Shown: positions 53,548 through 61,011 of the stretch, piece by piece
Numbering within the stretch: the first letter of the stretch is position 1
Layout of the letters: every line of letters begins with the position of its first letter
DNA from: Fibrobacter sp. UWB10
GTDB lineage: Bacteria > Fibrobacterota > Fibrobacteria > Fibrobacterales > Fibrobacteraceae
DNA: 64,000 nt
Direction: 5' to 3'
Assembly (NCBI RefSeq): GCF_900182935.1
Contig: NZ_FXUE01000002.1
Span: 620,001-684,000 of the forward strand
Notes under the pieces: model-generated
Told to the model about the DNA's origin: nothing
What the model saw: the letters and a program-made list of their open reading frames with translations, nothing else
The model's database searches: none
Position numbers and translations under genes: made by a program

Positions 53548-53564
53548 GTGATATAAATCAAATT
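53547..53564. promoter_or_regulatory. CRP/FNR-like palindrome (TGTGA-N6-TCAAA)
   Basis: TGATATAAATCA at 53549-53560 is the same 12 bases found at 20761; in context TGTGA-TATAAA-TCAAA is one mismatch from a CRP-type site. It lies 75 nt upstream of the TATATTTG motif of the GGDEF/EAL gene. Confidence 0.4.
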
Positions 53565-53634
53565 GTAATGCGTTGTATACACTGCTTATGAAAAAAAACA
53601 TAAATATTTTAGCATATTTGTTAACAAAAAGTTA

Positions 53635-53642
53635 TATATTTG
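53635..53642 (+). promoter_or_regulatory. TAnnTTTG promoter-like motif upstream of the GGDEF/EAL gene
   Basis: TATATTTG ends 18 nt before the ATG at 53661; TTTG occurs 14 bp further upstream. Confidence 0.5.
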
Positions 53643-53660
53643 GGGCATACGGATGGGTAA

Positions 53661-55706
53661 ATGAGATTATTTGACGAAAAAGTGGTGTTGCGGTTCTTGC
53701 TGGTGATTGCAAGCGTTTTTTTCGCAGCCTTTATTCCAGAAATTTTATCAGGTAGGGAACGTCTAATTTGGGCGATTCCCTATATTCTTGCAGATTTCTT
53801 CCTGGTTGTCGTGGCAGTCCTGTACAGGTTCCCGATTATCGGTAACCGCAAGCGCATGCGCGAAGACGTGAATATTGAGCCTCCTGCCACCGAATCTGTA
53901 CCTATTCGCGATTTTAAGAAAGACCTCATGGAACGCGATGAAATCTTCCAGATGATGGTCGATATTTCTGCTAGCGGCTTCTGGACCTTTGATGTGATTA
54001 CCGGAAAGGTATACTGGTCCCACCGCGCTATTAAGCTTTTGAAGGCCGAAGCCAGCACCATGCTCGATTCCTTTGATCTGCTCAAGGAACGCATTGTCGA
54101 AAGTGACTGGTTGCAGTTCAAGAAGGCTTTGAAGTCTGCTCTCGAAAACGGCGAAAAATTCAACATGATGGTCAATCTGTTGGATTCCAAGTCGGCCGAT
54201 GGCCGCTTGATGCTTTCGGGTCATGTGCAGATGAACGATTCCGGACACCCGATTCGTATTGTCGGTGCCTTGAACGAATACACCGATAAGCAGGCCCAGG
54301 CCAAGCAGAGCTACTATTACGCCTACCAGGATGCACTTACGGGCGTTTATAACCGCAAGTTCTTCTTGGAAAAGCTCAAAGTCGATGTCGATATGGCCTT
54401 AAAGCGCCCCGATTACCTGTTTGCGGTGGCCCTGTTGGATATCGACCGATTCGGAACTATCAATACCTCTTATTCTATTAATGTCGGCGACAGTGTCTTG
54501 AAGGTGGTTGCCGACCGTATCAAGGCCCAGTGCCGTATTGACGATACCATTGCACGTATTGGCCCCGACGTGTTTGCGATTATTCTGCACGATATCAAGT
54601 TCAATGATGACGATAACGATATCAAGGCGATTGTCCGCAGAATTCATAGCGCTGTCAAGCAGCCGATCCAGTTGGAAGGCCGTGAACTTTATATCGGCGT
54701 GTCGATGGCGGTAGCCCTGAACCGCGAAGTCGACTGCGTCGAAGACATTATGGCGAACGTGACCTCGAGCCTGCGCGAAATGAAAAAGAGCGTGGCTCAT
54801 GGTGGTATCCAGTTCTTTAGCGGTGGTATCCGCGAAAAGGCCATGAAGCTTTACAAGCTCGAATTCGATATCCGTAGGGCCATTCAGGCTCGTGAATTCG
54901 TGCTGTTCTACCAGCCGATTGTCGATATTGCGAACGGAAATCGCGTGGCTGCATTCGAGGCGCTTGTTCGCTGGAACCAGTCTGAAAACAAGTTTATTTC
55001 GCCAGCAGAATTTATCCCGATTGCCGAAGAAACGGGTCTCATTATCCCGATGGGTGCCCAGATTCTGAGAATGGCATGCTTGCAGGCGAAGGCTTGGGCC
55101 GATCAGGGCTATACCGACTTGCAGGTGGCCGTGAACTTCTCGGCAAAGCAGTTTGCGCTCGACAACATGATCGACGATATCAAGCAGGTGTTGCTTGAAA
55201 CTCATTTGAACCCGAAAAACCTGAAGCTGGAAATTACTGAATACACGGCGGTTTGCGAAGCCGAAAAGACGGTTAAGATTATGAACGCCCTTTCGGGAAT
55301 GGGTATCCAGATTTCGATTGATGACTTCGGCACGGGTTACAGCAGCCTTTCTTACCTCAAGCAGTTCCCGATTCATACGCTCAAGATGGACAAGTCCTTC
55401 ATTGATCATGTGACCGACGACGAAGAAGACGCCTCGTTTGCCCGCATGGTGATTGGCATTGCGAAGTCCTTGAATCTTGACTTGATTGCCGAAGGTGTTG
55501 AAAGCGAAGAACAGCTCGAATTCTTGAAGTCCGAAGGCTGCAAGCTGATTCAGGGATTCTATTTCAGCAAGCCTCTTTCTGCCGACAAGGCGCAGGAATA
55601 CTTGAAGCAGCATTATCTGCCGGCCTCAAAGGCTTCTGCACAAAAGCCTGCAAAAGAAATTCCGATAATTGAAAGAGGTTACGTCGGAGAAAGTTATATT
55701 CCGTAA
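53661..55706 (+). CDS. Membrane PAS-GGDEF-EAL protein; likely c-di-GMP phosphodiesterase
   Basis: The 681-residue protein has two N-terminal membrane helices (LRFLLVIASVFFAAFIPEIL; IWAIPYILADFFLVVVAVLY), a PAS-like domain (about 95-210), a GGDEF domain (about 220-385) and an EAL domain (about 395-640). The GGDEF motif reads GPDVF (near residue 302), so cyclase activity is probably lost. EAL motifs are intact: EALVRW (433), LKLEITEYT, DDFGTGYSSLSYLKQFP and IAEGVES. It should hydrolyse c-di-GMP. A CRP/FNR-like site lies upstream. The 3' end overlaps tatD by 13 bp (convergent). Confidence 0.92.
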   Translation: MRLFDEKVVLRFLLVIASVFFAAFIPEILSGRERLIWAIPYILADFFLVVVAVLYRFPIIGNRKRMREDVNIEPPATESVPIRDFKKDLMERDEIFQMMVDISASGFWTFDVITGKVYWSHRAIKLLKAEASTMLDSFDLLKERIVESDWLQFKKALKSALENGEKFNMMVNLLDSKSADGRLMLSGHVQMNDSGHPIRIVGALNEYTDKQAQAKQSYYYAYQDALTGVYNRKFFLEKLKVDVDMALKRPDYLFAVALLDIDRFGTINTSYSINVGDSVLKVVADRIKAQCRIDDTIARIGPDVFAIILHDIKFNDDDNDIKAIVRRIHSAVKQPIQLEGRELYIGVSMAVALNREVDCVEDIMANVTSSLREMKKSVAHGGIQFFSGGIREKAMKLYKLEFDIRRAIQAREFVLFYQPIVDIANGNRVAAFEALVRWNQSENKFISPAEFIPIAEETGLIIPMGAQILRMACLQAKAWADQGYTDLQVAVNFSAKQFALDNMIDDIKQVLLETHLNPKNLKLEITEYTAVCEAEKTVKIMNALSGMGIQISIDDFGTGYSSLSYLKQFPIHTLKMDKSFIDHVTDDEEDASFARMVIGIAKSLNLDLIAEGVESEEQLEFLKSEGCKLIQGFYFSKPLSADKAQEYLKQHYLPASKASAQKPAKEIPIIERGYVGESYIP

Positions 55707-56497
55707 CAACGGCGAGTGTTTTCACGGCAGTCCCTGTAGAGTTGTTCTACAGGGATTTCTTTTACCTGGGCAAGTGCCTGCGCAATGTAGGGAATATAGC
55801 CCGAATGGCAGGGCTTTCCGCGGTAAGGAATAGGGGCCATGTAAGGGGAGTCCGTTTCTAGGAGCATCTGGTTCATGGGCACGAGTGCTGCGGCATCGCG
55901 CACGTTTTGCGCATTTTTGAACGTCACGATTCCTGTAAAGCCTACGAAAATGCTTGCGCCGCGGTATTTCAAGTCCAGCAATTGCGCACAGAATTTGGGC
56001 GAGCCCGTAAAGCAGTGAACGTGAATCTTGCTTCCGCGAAGGTCGGCATTCCGGAGCACGGCGAGCGCATCGTCGTCGGCTTCTCGCAAGTGCAAAACCA
56101 GCGGCTTGCCCGATTTGAGCCCGAGTTCCAGGTGACGCTCGAAAAGCTTGACCTGTTCGGCCTTGGTGTCAGAACCATAGTGGTAATCCAGCCCGAATTC
56201 GCCACAAGCCACGCACTTGGGGTGCTTCAGATATTCCAGCATGCGGGCTTCGTCTTCGGCAGTTTCTGTCAGAACATATTCCGGATGAATCCCGTAGGCG
56301 GCGTAGACATTCGGAAATTTCTCTGAAAGTTCCTGGGCGCGGCTAAAATCCGTCGGATCGCATGCCACATGAATATAGGCTTCGGGCGCCTGGACGTTTT
56401 GGTCTGGGTCGTGGGCGAGGCGTGAAAACAGATCGCCGACGGCTTCGCCGGAATGCTGTTCGTAGGAATCCAAATGACAATGCGTATCGATAAACAT
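55694..56497 (-). CDS. tatD: TatD family metal-dependent hydrolase
   Basis: The 267-residue protein begins with FIDTHCHLDSY (metal-binding HxH) and has CGEFGLDYHYG, HLREADDD, HCFTGS and LLETDSPYMAP, the TatD signatures. TatD proteins are Mg2+-dependent 3'-5' DNA/RNA exonucleases or aminoacyl-related hydrolases. It is 3 bp downstream of greA and co-transcribed. Confidence 0.95.
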   Translation of the reverse strand: MFIDTHCHLDSYEQHSGEAVGDLFSRLAHDPDQNVQAPEAYIHVACDPTDFSRAQELSEKFPNVYAAYGIHPEYVLTETAEDEARMLEYLKHPKCVACGEFGLDYHYGSDTKAEQVKLFERHLELGLKSGKPLVLHLREADDDALAVLRNADLRGSKIHVHCFTGSPKFCAQLLDLKYRGASIFVGFTGIVTFKNAQNVRDAAALVPMNQMLLETDSPYMAPIPYRGKPCHSGYIPYIAQALAQVKEIPVEQLYRDCRENTRRCYGI

Positions 56498-56500
56498 GAG

Positions 56501-56968
56501 TTAATACTTAACTTCTACAATCTCGTATGTAATCAGTCCCTTCGGAGCTTGTACCTGTACCTGGTCACCCTGCTTCTTACCCATCAGGGCTTCGCCAACG
56601 GGGGACTTCATGCTGATGCGGCCCTGCAACGGGTCGATTTCTTTTTCGCCCACGATGCTGTAGGTACGTTCGCGCTTGGTCTTGATGTCTTTCATCTTGA
56701 CTGTAGCGCCAAAGCGGACTGTACCGTCGTCGCTTGCCTGTGATTCAACCACCTGCGCACCGTCTAGAATGCGGTCCAATTCACGGAGCCTGCGGTCGAT
56801 TTCGCGCACGCGCATGCGTCCGTACGTGTAGGCCGCATTTTCGCTGCGGTCACCTTCGGCTGCTGCCGCCTGCACCTGGTTGATCATGGCGGGGCGTTCC
56901 ACGTATTTCAAGTGTTCCCATTCCGCCTTGAACTTTTCAAAGCCTTCTTTAGAAATCAAGTGTTTCAT
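56501..56968 (-). CDS. greA: Transcription elongation factor GreA
   Basis: The 155-residue protein has the N-terminal coiled-coil hairpin with EGDRSENAAYTYGRMRVREIDRR, carrying the acidic tip residues used for transcript cleavage, and a C-terminal FKBP-like domain (SVVGEKE-type YSIVGEKEIDPLQGRIS, GEALMGKKQGDQVQVQAPKG). It rescues backtracked RNA polymerase. First gene of the greA-tatD operon. Confidence 0.96.
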   Translation of the reverse strand: MKHLISKEGFEKFKAEWEHLKYVERPAMINQVQAAAAEGDRSENAAYTYGRMRVREIDRRLRELDRILDGAQVVESQASDDGTVRFGATVKMKDIKTKRERTYSIVGEKEIDPLQGRISMKSPVGEALMGKKQGDQVQVQAPKGLITYEIVEVKY

Positions 56969-57019
56969 CGCCGTAAATGTAGCAAATTACAGTCCTTGCT
57001 GAGGATAGGGGATAAAGGA

Positions 57020-57329
57020 CCACACGGATTGTACTAAAGTACTAAAAGTGTGCAAGGTTATGACGCAGCAGAAAACTTGTTTTCTGTTATGGCATAACCG
57101 TAGCCACGAACGCCAACGGCGTTAAATGCTAGGCTCGGAAAGTCTCGAAAAGCGAATGAAGCAGTCAAATTTATTTGACTATTTCTGAGCTCAAGAGACA
57201 ACGCTTTAGCGTTAAATAGGCTTGCAAGCAATCCTGCTTCACTCGCCTTACGCATTTATCGAAAATCACTAACGTAAAATCAGTTTATTTTTTCTTAAAA
57301 TGCCGTTAGGCATTTACAACCCGTGTGGC
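57020..57329 (-). repeat. Palindrome-array repeat, copy A (CCACACGG / CCGTGTGG ends)
   Basis: CCACACGGATT at 57020-57030 and CCGTGTGG at 57321-57328 are inverted. Inside are palindromes: AGAAAAC/GTTTTCT within GGTTATG/CATAACC (57056-57099), AACGCC-AAC-GGCGTT (57109), AGTCAAAT/ATTTGACT (57163), AACGC-TTTA-GCGTT (57200) and AAATGCC-GTTA-GGCATTT (57298-57315). Read on the minus strand its first 35 bases match copy B. Occupies most of the 412-bp greA-FISUMP gap. Confidence 0.85.
57058..57255 (-). CDS. Possible 65-aa ORF inside palindrome-array repeat (doubtful)
   Basis: An ATG-started 65-residue frame lies wholly inside copy A on the minus strand and uses its palindromes as codons (FNAKALSLELRN, FNAVGVRGYGY). 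No Shine-Dalgarno and no domain. It may be only a by-product of the repeat. Confidence 0.15.
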   Translation of the reverse strand: MRKASEAGLLASLFNAKALSLELRNSQINLTASFAFRDFPSLAFNAVGVRGYGYAITENKFSAAS

Positions 57330-57380
57330 AAAAAATTAAATTTGCTTTGTCGGAATTCTTGAGGTTTCAGGAGGTTTTCT

Positions 57381-58421
57381 GTGAAATATTTTGCTGCGTT
57401 GTTGCTTTCTGCGGTTTTATTTGTTGCCTGCGGTGATGAATCTAGTAGCTCTGCGCCTGCTCCGGACCCGAGCGAAGAATCTTCTTCATCGGTGGAAAAG
57501 ACGAAGGAATCCAGTTCCTCTGTAAAGCCGACTTCTGGCGAAGACAAACAGTCTTCATCTTCTGCGAAAAAAGAAGACTCTAGCAGCAGCGCGGTGAAGG
57601 CTTCTTCTTCAAGCGTTACGCCGAAGTCTAGCAGCAGCGGAGAAGTTAAGCAGTCTTCTTCGAGTGTTGTTGCATCGAGCAGTAGCGTTACCTCTTCTGA
57701 AACGGTGAAGTCGAGCTCGAGTTTGTCCAGCAGCAGCGAGTATGTGCCGTTTGACCACTCAAAAGCTTTTGATGGTCCTCTTTGGCGGGCTGGTGCGTAT
57801 AAAACTTTTGTTGATGCACGAAATGGACGAGAATATTATTATCTCGAAATGGACGCGAACGGCAAGTCGCTAAAAGTTATGGCCGAGAACCTTAACATCG
57901 GTGAAATGGTTTGGGGCTTTAAAGACCAGAAAGATGACTCTAAGATCGAGCGTTATTGTTATGATGACGATACCACGAAGTGCGACCGCTATGGAGCCCT
58001 GTATCAGTGGGCCGAGATGATGCAACTGCCGAGCGAATGCAATACCAAAAGTTGTGCCGACCAGATCAAGCCGAACCATCAGGGAATCTGCCCGGATGGC
58101 TGGCGCTTGCTGACTTACGACGATTTCAAATTTATCATAAACAGCAATGGAAATACGCATGGTGTAGAAGGAACCCGCTCGACATTCGGTTTCGGCGGGT
58201 ACAATACAACTGGTTTCAGCCTAGTCGGTGCTGGGAGTAATTGGGATTATAATTTTACATCTTTGAATAGTGCTACCTATTGGCATTATCCTGAAGAATC
58301 TTCTCAATATACGAACGAGGGTTCTTTCTATTCGTCTCAAGGAACAAATTCAACAAAGAATCCTAGACTAGAAACTATGAAAATCCATGGTTTCTCCGTC
58401 CGCTGCGTGATGGTTGAATAA
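57381..58421 (+). CDS. FISUMP-domain lipoprotein with serine-rich linker
   Basis: A GTG start with a strong AGGAGG at good spacing. The 346-residue product has a lipoprotein signal (lipobox FVAC), a roughly 100-residue linker of Ser runs interspersed with Lys/Glu/Thr, then a domain (about residues 130-346) with YYLEMDANGKSLKVMAENLN, YGALYQWAEMMQLP, CPDGWRLLTYDDF and GFSVRCVM: the Fibrobacter major paralogous (FISUMP) domain, sulfatase-modifying-like fold. Surface exposed; ligand unknown, perhaps fibre adhesion. Confidence 0.92.
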   Translation: MKYFAALLLSAVLFVACGDESSSSAPAPDPSEESSSSVEKTKESSSSVKPTSGEDKQSSSSAKKEDSSSSAVKASSSSVTPKSSSSGEVKQSSSSVVASSSSVTSSETVKSSSSLSSSSEYVPFDHSKAFDGPLWRAGAYKTFVDARNGREYYYLEMDANGKSLKVMAENLNIGEMVWGFKDQKDDSKIERYCYDDDTTKCDRYGALYQWAEMMQLPSECNTKSCADQIKPNHQGICPDGWRLLTYDDFKFIINSNGNTHGVEGTRSTFGFGGYNTTGFSLVGAGSNWDYNFTSLNSATYWHYPEESSQYTNEGSFYSSQGTNSTKNPRLETMKIHGFSVRCVMVE

Positions 58422-58917
58422 TCGTCTTTTTTCTCGGGTCTGAAATGCTGATGCTGACCTTCGTCAGCATGACAACTGGCGGAACAGGGACAACGCGACA
58501 GCAGAAGAGCAATTGCTAAGGAATGCGGAGGCGAGTGCCTGACCGCTAAGCGGACAGTAAAGGCCGAAGGCCGTAATTTGTCCGCGTGCGGTGCAGGCAG
58601 AGACGAAGCGTTCCTTTTTCAGGCATCAAAGGAGATCCCGCACCGAGTGCGGGAAGACATCTAGAGTGGCATGCCCAAAGGCGGAGGAAAGTAAGTCGGT
58701 GAGCGAACATTAGAGGCCGAAGGCCGAATCCATGTGAGCGAAGCGAGCTCACTTTCAGGAGCCGTGGGCGCTACAATCGGGGCGTTGCGGGGTGTCCCCG
58801 CTAGAGAGGGTGGAGAGTAACGGAGTGCGAACCAGGGGGAGGCTTCCCCCCTTTTTAGGGGAGGGGTATTCTGCGCTTAAAGATGCGATTCCATCTAGGA
58901 TTTTTTGTAAAAAAAAC
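58422..58917. repeat. Palindrome-dense, purine-rich intergenic region
   Basis: About 500 bp without a credible gene. Hairpins include TGCTGAC-CTTC-GTCAGCA, CCGC-TAA-GCGG, GGCC-GAA-GGCC (twice), TCCCGCAC-CGA-GTGCGGGA, GCGGGG-TGT-CCCCGC and GGGGGAGGCTTCCCCC. It may be a cluster of intergenic repeats or a structured RNA. Confidence 0.55.
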
Positions 58918-58925
58918 TATATTTG
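58918..58925 (+). promoter_or_regulatory. TAnnTTTG promoter-like motif, near-leaderless spacing
   Basis: TATATTTG ends 7 nt before the ATG at 58933. Confidence 0.5.
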
Positions 58926-58932
58926 GCTCGCA

Positions 58933-60774
58933 ATGATTCGTTTTAAGCATAAGCCTATCGACAAGTCTGAGTCCAAGTACAAGAGACTGAGTCGCATCTA
59001 TTACAACCGCATGTTCCCCAAGCGCCAAGATGCGCTCAAGGTGGCATGGTCGGTTGCTGCCGGTGTGTTTATCGGCATTTGGCCAACCATCGGTGTCGCC
59101 ATCATTTTGACGGTTGCATTTTGCGCCTTGTTCAGACTTCCGAAGGTGCCTGGGATTGTTTCTTCTTTCGTTGCTAACCCTCTTACCCAGTTCGGTTTCT
59201 TTTACCCCACGGGTTATGCCATCGGTTGCAAGATTTTAAACCCCGAAAAGATCAATTTTGACTTCCTTTCGGAATTCGAAGGCCTTTCGTTCAAGAACTG
59301 CCTTTCCGTGATTTCGCACCTGTGGCACGATGCGGCGGGGCACTTGGCCGCCTTTATGATAGGAATCACGATTGTGGCTGCCATTGGCGGTGCAATCTTC
59401 TTTTTCCTGGCCTATTTTATTGTAAATTATCGCAAGAAAAAGTGGCTGGATGCAAAGACTAGTTACATCCAGAGCTTGATTGCCGAAGACGAAGCTTTAA
59501 TTAAAGCAGCACACAAAGGAAAACACCCTATGATGCACATTTACCCGTTCAAGGCGCTGCGCCCGGTTAATCCGGCCGAAGCCGAAACGATTTCCGCCCT
59601 CCCGTACGACGTGATGAACCGCGCCGAAGCAAAGGCCATGGCCGAAGGGCTCCCGCATTCCTACCTGCGCGTGACCCGTGCCGAACTGGAACTTCCTGAT
59701 TCCGTGGATGCCTACGACCCGAAGGTCTATGCACATGCCCGCGAAAATCTGGACAAGATGATTGAAGAAGGCGTGATTGCTTACGACAAGAAGCCGTGCC
59801 TTTACGTTTATCGCCAGACCATGAACGGTCGCGAACAGTACGGTCTCGTTTGCTGCGTGCCCGCTGCTGACTACTTCAACGGCATTATCAAGAAGCACGA
59901 ACTCACTCGCGCCGACAAGGAAGAAGACCGTCTGCGCCACGTGCTTGCTACCAATGCCAACACCGGTCCGGTGTTCCTGACCTACCGCGATCAGGGCCAG
60001 TTCGACGTGTTCGGTGCCGTGACCAAGCGTAAGCCTGTGTATGACTTCGTGAGCAAGGGCGATGGCTTTGGTCATACCGTGTGGATTATCGACGATGACG
60101 CCGAAATTGAAGCTATCCGCAAGTCTTTCGAAGCCGTTCCGGTGAGCTACATTGCCGACGGTCACCACCGCAGTGCTGCCGGTGCTCGCGCCGCAAGCTT
60201 CCGCGCTGAACAGAACCCGAACAACACTGGCGACGAAGAATACAATCGTTACCTCGCCATTCTCTTCCCGAGCACCCAGCTCAAGATCCTCGACTACAAC
60301 CGCGTGCTCAAGGATTTGAACGGCCGTACTCCGGAACAGCTCATGGACGAAATGAAGAAGGTGTTCGACATCGAAGCCCTCGACAAGATGCAGAGCCCGA
60401 CCAAGCAGAACCAGGTGAACTTCTACATGGGCGGCAAGTGGTATGCTTGCACGTTCAAGGCTGAATTCCTCAAGAACCTCGGCCCGGTCGACAGCCTCGA
60501 TGTGGCTCTCCTCCAGAAGCTTATCCTCAAGCCGCTCTTCGATATCGACGATCCGCGTACTTCCAAGCGTATCGACTTTGTCGGTGGCATTCGCGGTCTC
60601 GGCGAACTCGTGAAGCGCGTTGACAGCGGTGAATGCGCCTGCGCCTTCGCTATGTATCCGACGACTCTCGATCAGCTCATGAATATTGCCGACGCTGGCG
60701 AAATCATGCCGCCGAAGAGCACTTGGTTTGAACCCAAGCTCCGCGATGGTCTGCTGGTTCACTCGCTGGACTAA
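58933..60774 (+). CDS. DUF2062 membrane domain fused to DUF1015 protein
   Basis: The ATG at 58933 is chosen; an upstream extension reads through the palindromic region. Residues 1-190 are a DUF2062 membrane module with three helices (KVAWSVAAGVFIGIWPTIGVA...). Residues 200-613 are a DUF1015 protein (MMHIYPFKALRPV, YIADGHHRSAAGARAA near 415, FVGGIRGLGELV, AMYPTTLDQLM). An internal AAAGGA (59515) with ATG at 59530 could start the second domain alone. DUF1015 proteins often sit by serine-synthesis genes and carry a GHHR motif like ParB/SerK; role unproven. Confidence 0.85.
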   Translation: MIRFKHKPIDKSESKYKRLSRIYYNRMFPKRQDALKVAWSVAAGVFIGIWPTIGVAIILTVAFCALFRLPKVPGIVSSFVANPLTQFGFFYPTGYAIGCKILNPEKINFDFLSEFEGLSFKNCLSVISHLWHDAAGHLAAFMIGITIVAAIGGAIFFFLAYFIVNYRKKKWLDAKTSYIQSLIAEDEALIKAAHKGKHPMMHIYPFKALRPVNPAEAETISALPYDVMNRAEAKAMAEGLPHSYLRVTRAELELPDSVDAYDPKVYAHARENLDKMIEEGVIAYDKKPCLYVYRQTMNGREQYGLVCCVPAADYFNGIIKKHELTRADKEEDRLRHVLATNANTGPVFLTYRDQGQFDVFGAVTKRKPVYDFVSKGDGFGHTVWIIDDDAEIEAIRKSFEAVPVSYIADGHHRSAAGARAASFRAEQNPNNTGDEEYNRYLAILFPSTQLKILDYNRVLKDLNGRTPEQLMDEMKKVFDIEALDKMQSPTKQNQVNFYMGGKWYACTFKAEFLKNLGPVDSLDVALLQKLILKPLFDIDDPRTSKRIDFVGGIRGLGELVKRVDSGECACAFAMYPTTLDQLMNIADAGEIMPPKSTWFEPKLRDGLLVHSLD

Positions 60775-60794
60775 TTGCTGAGCAATAGAAATTC

Positions 60795-60830
60795 AAAAGG
60801 TCGCGACAATATCGCGACCTTTTCTGTATT
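60795..60830 (+). terminator. Rho-independent terminator
   Basis: Perfect 12-bp stem AAAAGGTCGCGA / TCGCGACCTTTT with loop CAATA and T-rich tail. Confidence 0.92.
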
Positions 60831-60861
60831 GTATCAATCAGGCGTGAAGATCTTAGATGTT

Positions 60862-61000
60862 GCCACACGGATTAGAAATGCCTAACGGCATTTTTTAACA
60901 ATAAAATTGTCACACTGATTGGGAATCACTAACGTGATTCCTGTTATAAAAACAAATCATTATATATAATTTTGCGTTAGCAAAATCAGATCCGTGTGGC
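60862..61000 (+). repeat. Palindrome-array repeat, copy B (139 bp)
   Basis: GCCACACGGAT (60862-60872) and ATCCGTGTGGC (60990-61000) are a perfect 11-bp inverted repeat. Inside are three hairpins with the same loop: AAATGCC-TAAC-GGCATTT (60876-60893), GGAATCAC-TAAC-GTGATTCC (60922-60941) and TTTTGC-GTTA-GCAAAA (60970-60985). A partial end motif (TCACACTGATT) lies at 60910. The right end touches the lepB-like stop region. Confidence 0.88.
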
Positions 61001-61011
61001 GAAAAAAGATT

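Noticed and set aside
57020-57329. Insertion sequence with transposase
   Set aside because: No transposase-length frame and no clear target duplication; only palindromes and inverted ends.
58546-58752. 68-residue minus-strand ORF in the palindrome-dense gap
   Set aside because: Composition follows the hairpins, no Shine-Dalgarno and no domain.
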